From Micropterus salmoides (lineage: Eukaryota; Chordata; Actinopteri; Centrarchiformes; Centrarchidae), in contig NW_024040707.1 in the NCBI RefSeq assembly GCF_014851395.1, positions 10,514,187-10,578,186 of the forward strand: a stretch of 64,000 nucleotides of DNA. The letters are read 5' to 3'. The stretch's first letter is position 1, and each line of letters begins with the position of its first letter. The notes beneath the pieces are model-generated. The model ran no database searches, had not been told where the DNA came from, and saw only the letters and a list, made by a program, of their open reading frames with translations. Below, piece by piece: positions 36,901-49,880 of this stretch. The position numbers and the translations under genes are program-made.

Positions 36901-39900
36901 AGAGTTGTCGTAGGGGGAGTTGTCGCAGGGGAAGTTATTTCAGGGAGAGTTGTTGTGGTAGGTGGAGTTGTTGGAGGAAGAGTTGTGGTAGGGGAAGTTG
37001 TTGTAGGGAGATTTGTTGTTGTAGAGGGAGTTGTAGGGAGATTTGTTGTTGTAGGGAGAGGTGTTGTGGTAGGTGGAGTTGTTGTTGGGGGAGTTGATGT
37101 AGTTGAAGTTATTTCAGGGAGAGTTGTTGATGAAGGGGGAGTTGTTATAGGAGGATTTGTTGTAGGGAGAGGTGTTGTGTTAGGTGGAGTTGTAGTTGTA
37201 GGGGGAGTTGTTGTAGGTGAAGTTATTTCAGGGAGAGTTGTTGATGAAGGGGGAGTTGTTATAGGAGGATTTGTTGTAGGGAAAGGTGTTGTCGTAGGTG
37301 AAGTTATTTCAGGGAGAGTTGTTGTGGTAGGTGGAGTTGTTGTAGGAAGAGTTGTTTTTGTAGAGGGAGTTGTTGTAGGGGGAGTTGTTGTAGGGAGAAT
37401 TGTCGTAGGTGAAGTTATTTCAGGGAGAGTTGTTGTGGTAGGTGGAGTTGTTGGAGGAAGAGTTGTGGTAGGGGAAGTTGTGGTAGGGAGACTTGTTGTT
37501 GTAGAGGGAGTTGTAGGGGGAGTTGTGGTAGGTTGAGTCGTTGTAAGGGGAGTTGTGGTAGATGCAGTTGTTGTAGAGGGAGTTGTAGTTGTAAGGGGAG
37601 TTGAAGTAGGGAGAGTTGTTATTGTTGGGGGATTTGTTGTAGGTGATGTTATTTCAGGGAGAGTTGTTGTATTAGGGAGAGTTGTTGTAGGGAGATTTGT
37701 TGTAGGGAGAGTTGTTGTGGTATGTGGAGTTGTTGTAGGTGAAGTTATTTCAGGGAGAGTTGTTGATGAAGTGGGAGTTGTAGTAGGGAGAGTTGTTGTA
37801 AGGGGAGTTGATATAGGTAGAGTTATTATTGTAGAGGGAGTTGTAGGCAGAGTTGTCGTAGGGGGAGTTGTCGTAGGTGAAGTTATTTCAGGGAGAGTTG
37901 TTGTGGTAGGTGGAGTTGTTGGAGGAAGAGTTGTGGTAGGGGAAGTTGTTGTAGGGAGAAATGTTGTTGGAGAGGGAGGTGTTGTTGGGGGAGTTGTGGT
38001 AGGTTGAGTAGTTGTAAGGGGAGTTGAAGTAGGGAGAGTTGTTATTGTAGGGGGATTTGTTGTAGGTAATGTTATTTCAGGGAAAGTTGTTGTGGTAGGT
38101 GGATTTGTTGATGAAGAGGGAGTTGTTGTCGTAGCAGGATTTGTAGGTGTAGGGGAAGTTGTTGTATTAGGGAGAGTTGTAATAGGGGGAGTTGTTGTAG
38201 GGAGAGGTGTTGTGGTAGGGGGAGTTGTTGTAGGTGAAGTTATTTCAGGGAGAGTTGTTGATGAAGGGAGAGTTGTGGTAGGGATAGTTGTTGTAAGGGG
38301 AGTTGATGTAGGTAGAGTTATTGTTGTAGAGGGAGTTGTAGGCAGAGTTGTCGTAGGGGGAGTCGTCGTGGGTGAAGTTATTTCAGGAAGAGTGGTTGTG
38401 GTAGGTGGAGTTGTTGGAGTAAGAGTTGTGGTAGGGGAAGTTGTTGTAGGGAGATTTGTTGTTGTAGGGAGATTTGTTGTTGTAGAGGGAGTTGTAGGGA
38501 GATTTGTTGTTGTAGGGAGAGGTGTTGTGGTAGGTGGACTTGTTGTAGGGGGAGTTGTTGTAGGTGAAGTTATTTCAGGGAAAGTTGTTGATGAAGGGGG
38601 AGTTGTGGTAGGGAGAGTTGTTGTAGGGGGAGTTGATGTAGGTAGAGTTATTGTTGTAGAGGGAGTTGTAGGCAGAGTTGTCGTAGGGGGAGTTGTCGTA
38701 GGTGAAGTTATTTCAGGGAGAGTTGTTGTGGTAGGTTGAGTTGTTGGAGGAAGAGTTGTGGTAGGGGAAGTTGTTGTAGGGAGATTTGTTGTTGTAGGGG
38801 TAGTTGTTGTAGGTGAAGTTATTTCAGGGAGAGTTGTTGATGAAAGGGGAGTTGTAGTAGGGAGAGTTGTTGTAGGGGGAGTTGTTGTAGGGAGAGTTGT
38901 TGTTGTAGGGGGAGGTGTTGTGGTGGGTGGATTGGTTGTTGAAGTTGGAGTGGTTGTTGAAGGGGGAGTTGTTGGAGGGAGATTTGTTGTAGAGGGAGTT
39001 GTTGTAGGGAGAGTTGTTGTTGTAGGTGGAGTTGTTGTAGGGGGAGTTGTCATAGGTGAAGTTATTTCAGGGAGAGTTGTTGTGATAGGTGGAGTTGTTG
39101 GAGGAAGAGTTGTGGTAGGGGAAGTTGTTGTAGGGAGATTTGTTGTTGTAGAGGGAGTTGTAGGGAGATTTGTTGTTGTAGGGAGAGGTGTTGTGGTAGG
39201 TGGAGTTGTTGTAGGGGGAGTTGTTGTAGGTGAAGTTATTTCAGGGAGAGTTGTTGATGAAGGGGGAGTTGTGGTAGGGAGAGTTGTTGAAGGGGGAGTT
39301 GTTGGAGAGAGATTTGTTGTTGTAGAGGGAGTTGTAGTAGTAAGGGGGGTTGATGTAGGTAGAGTTATTGTTATAGAGGGAGTTGTTGTAGGCAGAGTTG
39401 TCGTAGGTGAAGTTATTTCAGGGAGAGTTGTTGTGGTAGGTGGAGTTGTTGTAGGGAGATTTGTTGTTGTAGAGGGAGTTGTAGGGAGATTTGTTGTAGG
39501 GAGAGGTGTTGTGGTAGGTGGAGTTGTTGTAGGGGGAGTTGTTGTAGGTGAAGTTATTTCAGGGAGAGTTGTTGATGAAGGGGGAATTGTGGTAGGGAGA
39601 GTTGTTGTAGAGAGAGGTGTCGTAGGTGAAGTTATTTCAGGGAGAGTTGTTGATGAAGGGGGAGTTGTGGTAGGGAGAGTTATTGTTGTAGGGGGAGTTG
39701 TAGGGAGAGTTGTTGTTGTAGGGGGAGTTGTTGTGGTGGGTGGATTGGTTGTTGAAGGTGGAGTGGTTGTTGAAGGTGGAGTTGTTGGAGGGAGATTTGT
39801 TGTTTTAGAGGGAGTTGTAGTTGTAAGGGGAGTTGATGTAGGTAGAGTTATTGTTGTAGAGGGACTTGTTGTAGGCAGAGTTGTCGTAGGTGAAGTTATT

Positions 39901-42900
39901 TCAGGGAGAGTTGATGTGATAGGTGGAGTTGTTGTAGAGGGAGCTGTTGTAGGAAGAGTTGTCGTAGGTGAAGTTATTTCAGGGAGAGTCTTTGTGGTAG
40001 GTGGAGTTGTTGGAGGAAGGCTTGTGGTAGGGGAAGTTGTGTCAGGTGGATTTGTGGCTGTAGGGGCAGATGCTGTTTTAGGGAGACATTCCGTAGAGGG
40101 ACTTGTAGAGGGAATTTTTGTAGGTGCATCTGTTGTAGTTATTGTAGGGAGAGTTGTTGTGGTAGGTGGAGTTGTTGGAGGAAGAGTTGTGGTAGGGGAA
40201 GTTGTTGTAGGGAGATTTGTTGTTGTAGAGGGAGTTGTAGGGAGATTTGTTGTTGGTGGGAGAGTTGTTGTGGCAGGTGGATTTGTTGTAGGGGGAGTTG
40301 TTGTAGGTGAAGTTATTTCAGGGAGGGTTGTTGATGAAGGGGGAGTTGTGGTAGGGAGAGTTATTGTTGTAGGGGGAGTTGTAGGGAGAGTTGTTGTTGT
40401 AGGGGGAGTTGTAGTTGTAAGGGGAGTTGATGTAGGTAGAGTTATTGTTGTAGAGGGAGTTGTTGTAGGCAGAGTTGTCGTAGGTGAAGTTATTTCAGGG
40501 AGAGTTGATGTGATAGGTGGAGTTGTCGTAGGGGGGGTTGTCGTAGGTGAAGTTATTTTAGGGAGAGTTGTTGTGGTAGGTGGAGTTGTTGGAGAAAGGC
40601 TTGTGGTAGGGGAAGTTGTGTCAGGTGGATTTGTGACTGTAGGGGCAGATGCTGTTTTAGGGAGAGATTTTGTAGAGGGATTTGTAGAGGAATTTCTGTA
40701 GGTGCATCTGTTTTAGTTATTGTAGGGAGAGTTGTTGTGGTAGGGGGAACTGTGTTGTAGAGGGAGTTTGTAGGCAGAGTTGTCGTAGGGGGAGTTGTCG
40801 CAGGTGAAGTTATTTCAGGGAGAGTTGTTGTGGTAGGTGGAGTTGTTGGAGGAAGAGTGTGGTAGGGAAGTTGTTGTAGGGAGATTTGTTGTTGTAGAGG
40901 GAGTTGTAGGGAGATTTGTTGTTGTAGGGAGAGGTGTTGTGGTAGGTGGAGTTGTTGTTGGGGGAGTGATGTAGTTGAAGTTATTTCAGGGAGAGTTGTT
41001 GATGAAGGGGGAGTTGTTATAGGAGGATTTGTTGTAGGGAGAGGTGTTGTGTTAGGTGGAGTTGTAGTTGTAGGGGGAGTTGTTGTAGGTGAAGTTATTT
41101 CAGGGAGAGTTGTTGATGAAGGGGGAGTTGTTATAGGAGGATTTGTTGTAGGGAAAGGTGTTGTCGTAGGTGAAGTTATTTCAGGGAGAGTTTTTGTGGT
41201 AGGTGGAGTTGTTGTAGGAAGAGTTGTTTTTGTAGAGGGAGTTGTTGTAGGGGGAGTTGTTGTAGGGAGAATTGTCGTAGGTGAAGTTATTTCAGGGAGA
41301 GTTGTTGTGGTAGGTGGAGTTGTTGTAGGAAGAGTTGTTTTTGTAGAGGGAGTTGTTGTAGGGGGAGTTGTTGTTGTAGAGGGAGTTGTAGGGGGAGTTG
41401 TGGTAGGTTGAGTCGTTGTAAGGGGAGTTGTGGTAGATGCAGTTGTTGTAGAGGGAGTTGTAGTTGTAAGGGGAGTTGAAGTAGGGAGAGTTGTTATTGT
41501 TGGGGGATTTGTTGTAGGTGATGTTATTTCAGGGAGAGTTGTTGTATTAGGGAGAGTTGTTGTAGGGAGATTTGTTGTAGGGAGAGTTGTTGTGGTATGT
41601 GGAGTTTGTAGGTGAAGTTATTTCAGGGAGAGTTGTTGATGAAGTGGGAGTTGTAGTAGGGAGAGTTGTTGTAAGGGGAGTTGATATAGGTAGAGTTATT
41701 ATTGTAGAGGGAGTTGTAGGCAGAGTTGTCGTAGGGGAGTTGTCGTAGGTGAAGTTATTTCAGGGAGAGTTGTTGTGGTAGGTGGAGTTGTTGGAGGAAG
41801 AGTTGTGGTAGGGGAAGTTGTTGTAGGGAGAAATGTTGTTGGAGAGGGAGGTGTTGTTGGGGGAGTTGTGGTAGGTTGAGTAGTGTAAGGGGAGTTGAAG
41901 TAGGGAGAGTTGTTATTGTAGGGGGATTTGTTGTAGGTAATGTTATTCAGGGAAAGTTGTTGTGGTAGGTGGATTTGTTGATGAGAGGGAGTTGTTGTCG
42001 TAGCAGGATTTGTAGGTGTAGGGGAAGTTGTTTGTATTAGGGAGAGTTGTAATAGGGGGAGTGTTGTAGGGAGAGTGTGTTGTAGGGGAGTTGTTGTAGG
42101 TGAAGTTATTTCAGGGAGAGTTGTTGATGAAGGGAGAGTTGTGGTAGGGATAGTTGTTGTAAGGGGAGTTGATGTAGGTAGAGTTATTGTTGTAGAGGGA
42201 GTTGTAGGCAGAGTTGTCGTAGGGGGAGTCGTCGTAGGTGAAGTTATTTCAGGAAGAGTGGTTGTGGTAGGTGGAGTTGTTGGAGTAAGAGTTGTGGTAG
42301 GGGAAGTTGTTGTAGGGAGATTTGTTGTTGTAGAGGGAGTTGTAGGGAGATTTGTTGTTGTAGGGAGAGGTGTTGTGGTAGGTGGACTTGTTGTAGGGGG
42401 AGTTGTTGTAGGTGAAGTTATTTCAGGGAGAGTTGTTGATGAAGGGGGAGTTGTGGTAGGGAGAGTTGTTGTAGGGGGAGTTGATGTAGGTAGAGTTATT
42501 GTTGTAGAGGGAGTTGTAGGCAGAGTTGTCGTAGGGGGAGTTGTCGTAGGTGAAGTTTTTAGGGAGAGTTGTTGTGGTAGGTTGAGTTGTTGGAGGAAGA
42601 GTTGTGGTAGGGGAAGTTGTTGTAGGGAGATTTGTTGTTGTAGGGGGAGTTTGTAGGTGAAGTTATTTCAGGGAGAGTTGTTGATGAAAGGGGAGTTGTA
42701 GTAGGGAGAGTTGTTGTAGGGGGAGTTGTTGTAGGGAGAGTTGTTGTTGTAGGGGGAGGTGTTGTGGTGGGTGGATTGGTTGTTGAAGTTGGAGTGGTTG
42801 TTGAAGGGGGAGTTGTTGGAGGGAGATTTGTTGTAGGGGGAGTTGTTGTAGGGAGAGTTGTTGTTGTAGGGGGATTTGTTGTAGGTAATGTTATTTCAGG

Positions 42901-45900
42901 GAAAGTTGTTGTGGTAGGTGGATTTGTTGATGAAGAGGGAGTTGTTGTCGTAGCAGGATTTGTAGGTGTAGGGGAAGTTGTTGTATTAGGGAGAGTTGTA
43001 ATAGGGGGAGTTGTTGTAGGGAGAGGTGTTGTGGTAGGGGGAGTTGTTGTAGGTGAAGTTATTTCAGGGAGAGTTGTTGATGAAGGGAGAGTTGGGTAGG
43101 GATAGTTGTTGTAAGGGGAGTTGATGTAGGTAGAGTTATTGTTGTAGAGGGAGTTGTAGGCAGAGTTGTCGTAGGGGAGTCGTCGTAGGTGAAGTTTTTC
43201 AGGAAGAGTTGTTGTGGTAGGTGGAGTTGTTGGAGTAAGAGTTGTGGTAGGGGAAGTTGTTGTAGGGAGATTTGTTGTAGAGGGAGTTGTAGGGAGATTT
43301 GTTGTTGTAGGGAGAGGTGTTGTGGTAGGTGGACTTGTTGTAGGGGGAGTTGTTGTAGTGAAGTTATTTAGGGAGAGTTGTTGATGAAGGGGGAGTTGTG
43401 GTAGGGAGAGTTGTTGAAGGGGGAGTTGATGTAGGTAGAGTTTTGTTTAGAGGGAGTTGTAGGCAGAGTTGTCGTAGGGGGAGTTGTCGTAGGTGAAGTT
43501 TTTTAGGGAGAGTTGTGGTGGTAGGTGAGTTGTTGGAGGAAGAGTTGTGGTAGGGGAAGTTTTGTAGGGAGATTTGTTGTTGTAGGGGGAGTTGTTGTAG
43601 GTGAAGTTATTTCAGGGAGAGTTGTTGATGAAAGGGGAGTTGTAGTAGGGAGAGTTGTTGTAGGGGGAGTTGTTGTAGGGAGAGTTGTTGTTGTAGGGGG
43701 AGGTGTTGTGGTGGGTGGATTGGTTGTTGAAGTTGGAGTGGTTGTTGAAGGGGGAGTTGTTGGAGGGAGATTGTTGTAGGGGGAGTTGTTGTAGGGAGAG
43801 TTGTTGTTGTAGGTGGAGTTGTTGTAGGGGGAGTTGTCATAGGTGAAGTTATTCAGGGAGAGTTGTTGTGGTAGGTGGAGTTGTTGGGGAGGAGTTGTGG
43901 TAGGGGAAGTTGTTGTAGGGAGATTTGTTGTTGTAGAGGGTTGTAGGGAGATTTGTTGTTGTAGGGAGAGGTGTTGGTAGGTGGAGTTGTAGGGGGAGTT
44001 GTTGTAGGTGAAGTTATTTCAGGGAGAGTTGTTGATGAAGGGGAAGTTGTGGTAGGGAGAGTTGTTGAAGGGGGAGTTGTGGAGAGAGATTGTTGTTGTA
44101 GAGGGAGTTGTAGTAGTAAGGGGGTGATGTAGGTAGAGTTATTGTTATAGAGGGAGTTGTTGTAGGCAGAGTTGTCGTAGGTGAAGTTATTTCAGGGAGA
44201 GTTGTTGGGTAGGTGGAGTTGTTGTAGGGAGATTTGTTGTTGTAGAGGGAGTTGTAGGGATTTGTTGTAGGGAGAGGTGTTGTGGTAGGTGGAGTTTTGT
44301 AGGGGGAGTTGTGGTAGGGGAGTTGTTGTAGGAGATTTGTTGTTGTAGAGGGAGTTGTAGGGAGATTTGTGTTGGTGGGAGAGTTGTTGTGGCAGGTGGA
44401 TTTGTTGTAGGGGGGTTGTTGTAGGTGAAGTTATTTCAGGGAGGGTTGTTGATGAAGGGAGTTGTGGTAGGGATAGTTGTTGTAAGGGGAGTTGATGTAG
44501 GTAGAGTTATTGTTGTAGAGGGAGTTGTAGGCAGAGTTGTCGTAGGGGGAGTCATCGTAGGTGAAGTTATTTCAGGGAGAGTTGTTGTGGTAGGTGGAGT
44601 TGTTGGAGTAAGAGTTGTGGTAGGGGAAGTTGTTGTAGGGAGATTTGTTGTTGTAGGGAGATTTGTTGTTGTAGAGGGAGTTGTAGGGAGATTTGTTGTT
44701 GGTGGGAGAGTTGTTGTGGCAGGTGGATTTGTTGTAGGGGGAGTTGTTGTAGGTGAAGTTATTTCAGGGAGGGTTGTTGATGAAGGGAGAGTTGTGGTAG
44801 GGATAGTTGTTGTAAGGGGAGTTGATGTAGGTAGAGTTATTGTTGTAGAGGGAGTTGTAGGCAGAGTTGTCGTAGGGGGAGTCATCGTAGGTGAAGTTAT
44901 TTCAGGGAGAGTTGTTGTGGTAGGTGGAGTTGTTGGAGTAAGAGTTGTGGTAGGGGAAGTTGTTGTAGGGAGATTTGTTGTTGTAGGGAGATTTGTTGTT
45001 GTAGAGGGAGTTGTAGGGAGATTTGTTGTTGTAGGGCGAGGTGTTGTGGTAGGTGGACTTGTTGTAGGGGGAGTTGTTGTAGGTGAAGTTATTTCAGGGA
45101 GAGTTGTTGATGAAGGGGGAGTTGTGGTAGGGAGAGTTGTTGTAGGGGGAGTTGATGTAGGTAGAGTTATTGTTGTAGAGGCAGTTGTAGGCAGAGTTGT
45201 CGTAGGGGGAGTTGTCGTAGGTGAAGTTATTTCAGGGAGAGTTGTTGTGGTAGGTTGAGTTGTTGGAGGAAGAGTTGTGGTAGGGGAAGTTGTTGTAGGG
45301 AGATTTGTTGTTGTAGGGGGAGTTGTTGTAGGTGAAGTTATTTCAGGGAGAGTTGTTGTAGGGGGAGTTGTTGTTGTAGGGGGAGTTGTTGTGGTGGGTG
45401 GATTGGTTGTTGAAGTTGGAGTGGTTGTTGAAGGGGGAGTTGTTGGAGGGAGATTTGTTGTAGGGGGAGTTGTTGTAGGGAGAGTTGTTGTTGTAGGTGG
45501 AGTTGTTGTAGGGGGAGTTGTCATAGGTGAAGTTATTTCAGGGAGAGTTGTTGTGGTAGGTGGAGTTGTTGGAGGAAGAGTTGTGGTAGGGGAAGTTGTT
45601 GTAGGGAGATTTGTTGTCGTAGGGAGAGGTGTTGTGGTAGGTGGAGTTGTTGTAGGGGGAGTTGTTGTTGGAGAGGGAGGTGTCGTTGGGGGAGTTGTGA
45701 TAGGTTGAGTCGTTGTAAGGGGAGTTGTGGTAGATGCAGTTGTTGTAGAGGGAGTTGTAGTTGTAAGGGGAGTTGAAGTAGGGAGAGTTGTTATTGTAGG
45801 GGGATTTGTTGTAGGTGATGTTATTTCAGGGAGAGTTGTTGTGGTAGGTGGATTTGTTGATGAAGAGGGAGTTGTTGTCGTAGGAGGATTTGTAGGTGTA

Positions 45901-48900
45901 GGGGAAGTTGTTGTATGGAGAGTTGTTGTATTAGGGAGAGTTGTTGTAGGGGGAGTTGTTGTAGGGAGAGGTGTTGTGGTAGGTGGACTTGTTGTAGGGG
46001 GAGTTGTTGTAGGTGAAGTTATTTCAGGGAGAGTTGTTGATGAAAGGGTAGTTGTCGTAGGGGGAGTTGTCGTAGGTGAAGTTATTTCAGGGAGAGTTGT
46101 TGTAGGGGGAGTTGTTGTAGGGAGAGTTGTTGTTGTAGGGGGAGTTGTTGTGGTGGGTGGATTGGTTGTTGAAGTTGGAGTGGTTGTTGAAGGGGGAGTT
46201 GTTGGAGGGAGATTAGTTGTTGTAGAGGGAGTTGTAGTTGTAGGGGCAGCTGATGTAGGTAGAGTTATTGTTGTAGAGGGAGTTGTTGTAGGCAGAGTTG
46301 TCGTAGGTGAAGTTATTTGAGGGAGAATTGTTGTGGTAGGTGGAGTAGTTGGAGGAAGAGTTGTGGTAGGGGAAGTTGTGGTAGGGAGACTTGTTGTTGT
46401 AGAGGGAGTTGTTGTAGGGAGAGGTGTTGTGGTAGGTGGAGTTGTTGTTGGGGGAGTTGATGTAGTTGAAGTTATTTCAGGGAGAGTTGTTGATGAAGGG
46501 GGAGTTGTTATAGGAGGATTTGTTGTAGGGAGAGGTGTTGTGTTAGGTGGAGTTGTAGTTGTAGGGGGAGTTGTTGTAGGTGAAGTTATTTCAGGGAGAG
46601 TTGTTGATGAAGGGGGAGTTGTTATAGGAGGATTTGTTGTAGGGAAAGGTGTTGTCGTAGGTGAAGTTATTTCAGGGAGAGTTGTTGTGGTAGGTGGAGT
46701 TGTTGGAGGAAGAGTTGTGGTAGGGGAAGTTGTGGTAGGGAGACTTGTTGTTGTAGAGGGAGTTGTAGGGGGAGTTGTGGTAGGTTGAGTCGTTGTAAGG
46801 GGAGTTGTGGTAGATGCAGTTGTTGTAGAGGGAGTTGTAGTTGTAAGGGGAGTTGAAGTAGGGAGAGTTGTTATTGTTGGGGGATTTGTTGTAGGTGATG
46901 TTATTTCAGGGAGAGTTGTTGTGGTAGGTGGATTTGTTGATGAAGAGGGAGTTGTTGTCGTAGGAGGATTTGTAGGTGTAGGGGAAGTTGTTGTATGGAG
47001 AGTTGTTGTATTAGGGAGCGTTGTTGTAGGGGGAGTTGTTGTAGGGAGAGGTGTTGTGGTAGGTGGACTTGTTGTAGGGGGAGTTGTTGTAGGTGAAGTT
47101 ATTTCAGGGAGAGTTGTTGATGAAAGGGGAGTTGTCGTAGGGGGAGTTGTCGTAGGTGAAGTTATTTCAGGGAGAGTTGTTGTAGGGAGAGTTGTTGTTG
47201 TAGGGGGAGTTGTTGTGGTGGGTGGATTGGTTGTTGAAGTTGGAGTGGTTGTTGAAGGGGGAGTTGTTGGAGGGAGATTAGTTGTTGTAGAGGGAGTTGT
47301 AGTTGTAGGGGCAGCTGATGTAGGTAGAGTTATTGTTGTAGAGGGAGTTGTTGTAGGCAGAGTTGTCGTAGGTGAAGTTATTTGAGGGAGAATTGTTGTG
47401 GTAGGTGGAGTAGTTGGAGGAAGAGTTGTGGTAGGGGAAGTTGTGGTAGGGAGACTTGTTGTTGTAGAGGGAGTTGTTGTAGGGAGATTTGTTGTTGTAG
47501 GGAGAGGTGTTGTGGTAGGTGGAGTTGTTTTAGGGGGAGTTGTCGTAGGTGAATTTATTTCAGGGAGAGTTGTTGTGGTAGGTGGAGTTCTTGGAGGAAG
47601 AGTTGTGGTAGGGGAAGTTGTTGTAGGGAGATTTGTTGTTGGAGAGGGAGGTGTCGTTGGGGGAATTGTGGTAGGTGGACTTGTTGTAGGGGGAGTTGTG
47701 GTAGATGCAGTTGTTGCAGAGGGAGTTGTAGTTGTAAGGGGAGTTGAAGTAGGGAGAGTTGTTATTGTTGGGGGATTTATTGTAGGTGATGTTATTTCAG
47801 GGAGAGTTGTTGTGGTAAGTGGATTTGTTGATGAAGAGGGAGTTGTTGTCGTAGGAGGATTTGTAGGTGTAGGGGAAGTTGTTGCATGGAGAGTTGTTGT
47901 AGGGGGAGTTGTTGTAGGGAGAGTTGTTGTGGTAGGTGGAGTTGTTGTAGGGGGAGTTGTTGTAGGTGAAGTTATTTCAGGGAGAGTTGTTGATGAAGGG
48001 GGAGTTGTGGTAGGGAGAGTTGTTGTAAGGGGAGTTGATGTAGGTAGAGTTATTGTTGTAGAGGGAGTTGTAGGGAGATTTGTTATTGTAGGGAGAGGTG
48101 TTGTGGTAGGTGGAGTTGTTGTAGGGGGAGTTGTTGTAGGGAGAGTTTTTGTTATGGAAGGAGTGTTTGTTATAGGGAGAGTTGTTGTGGTAGGTGGATT
48201 GGTTGAAGGGGGAGTTGTTGGAGGAGGAGTTCTGGAAGGGGGGGTTGTTGTAGGAGGAGTGGTTGTTGTAGGGAGAGTCATTGTGGTAGAGGAAGTTGTA
48301 GGCAGACTTGTCGTAACGGGAGTTGTCGTAGGTGAAGTTATTTCAGGGAGAGTTGTTGTGGTAGGTGGAGTTGTTGGAGGAAGAGTTGTGGTAGGGGAAG
48401 TTGTTGTAGGGAGATTTGTTGTTGTAGAGGGAGTTTTTGTAGGTGAAGTTATTTCAGGGAGAGTTGGTGATGCAGGGGGAGTTGTAGTAGGGAGAGTTGT
48501 TGTAGGGAGATCTGTTGTTGTAAGGGGAGTTGTTCCTGTAGAGAGAGTTGTTGTTATAGAGGGAGTGTTTGTTGTAGGGAGAGTTTTTGTGGTAGGTGGA
48601 TTGGTTGAAGGGGGAGTTGTTGGAGGAGGAGTTCTGGAAGGGGGGGTTGTTGTAGGAGGATTGGTTGTTGTAGGGAGAGTCATTGTGTTAGGGAGAGTTT
48701 TAGGGAGAGTTGTAGTTGTAGGGGAATTTGTTGTAGGGAGAGTTGTTGTGGTAGGCTGAGTCGTTGTAAGGGGAGTTGTGGTAGATGCAGTTGTTGTAGA
48801 GGGAGTTGTTGTAGGCAAAGTTGTTGTAGGGGGATTTGTTGTAGGTGGAGTTGTTGTAGGTGAAGTTATTTCAGTTGTTGTGGTAGAATGAGTTGTTAAC

Positions 48901-49880
48901 GAAGAGGGACTTGTTGTGGTGGGTGGATTGATTGTTGAAGGGGGAGTTGTAGGGAGATTTATTGTTGTTGAGGGAGTTGTAGAGAGAGTTGTTGTGGTAG
49001 GGGGAGTTGTTGTGCTAGGGAGAGTTATTGTGGTAGGTGTATTGGTTGTTGAAGGTGCAGTTGTTGGAGGAGGAGTGGTTGTTGTAGGTAGAGTCGTTGT
49101 GGTAGGTGTAGTTGCAGCTGTAGGGAGGGGGTTTGTAGGGAGAGTTATTGTGGTAGGTGGAGCTGTTGTAGAGGGATTTGTTATTGTAGTGGGACTTGTT
49201 ATAGGTGAAGTTATTTCAGGGAGAGTTGTTGTGGTAGGTGGGGTTGTTGATGAAGAGGGAGTTGTTGTGGTAGGAGGATTTGTTCTATGGAGAGTTGTTG
49301 TGGTAGGTGGTGATGTAGTTGTAGGGAGAGTTGTTGGAGAGGGAGTTGTTGGGGGAGTTGTGGTAGGTGGAGTTGTTGTTTTAGAAGGATTTGTCGTAGG
49401 CAGAGTTGTTGTGGTAGGTGGATTTGTTGTTGTAGTTTGAGTTGTTTTGGAAGGGTCAGTTTTGGTTGTTGTAGGGGGGGTTGTTGTGGTAGGCGGAGTC
49501 GTAGGGGTTGTTGTGGTCAGGTGAGTTGTTGTAGGGGAAGTTGTGGTTGTTGTAACGGGAGTTTTTGTGGTAGGTGGAGTTGTTGTAGGGAGAGTTGCTG
49601 TGGTATGTGGAGTTGATGTAGGAGGAGTTGTTGTGGTAGGTGGAGTTGTTGTTGTAGAGGGAGTTATTGTGGGGGGTGGGTTTGTTGTTTTAAAGGGAGT
49701 TGTTGCGGTAGGGAGAGTCATTGTAGGTTGAGTTCTTGTAGGTGAAGTTATTTCAGGGAGAATTGTGGTATTCGGAGTTGTTGTAGGGGTCGTTGTCCCA
49801 GGGAGACTTTCTTTGGTAGGTGGAGTTGTTTTGATAGTTGTATTCGGGCTGCTTGTGGGAGTCGGAGTATGGCCAGGAAA
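33998..49880 (-). repeat. Nested tandem-repeat array encoding Thr/Pro
   Basis: About 15.9 kb of low-complexity DNA, almost free of C on the plus strand (G and T rich) and correspondingly C/A rich on the coding strand. Basic units are 9-15 bp. Higher-order copies are visible: a block starting near 35130 recurs from about 39190 (offset about 4.07-4.11 kb, then about 3.87 kb after a roughly 230-bp difference near 36360-36590). A segment near 41940 recurs near 42890. About 336-bp copies lie near 44440 and 44770, and 1,080-bp copies start at 45727 and 46807. A rarer non-repetitive insert (plus-strand text near 35960, 36760, 40070 and 40650) marks the copies. Confidence 0.9.
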
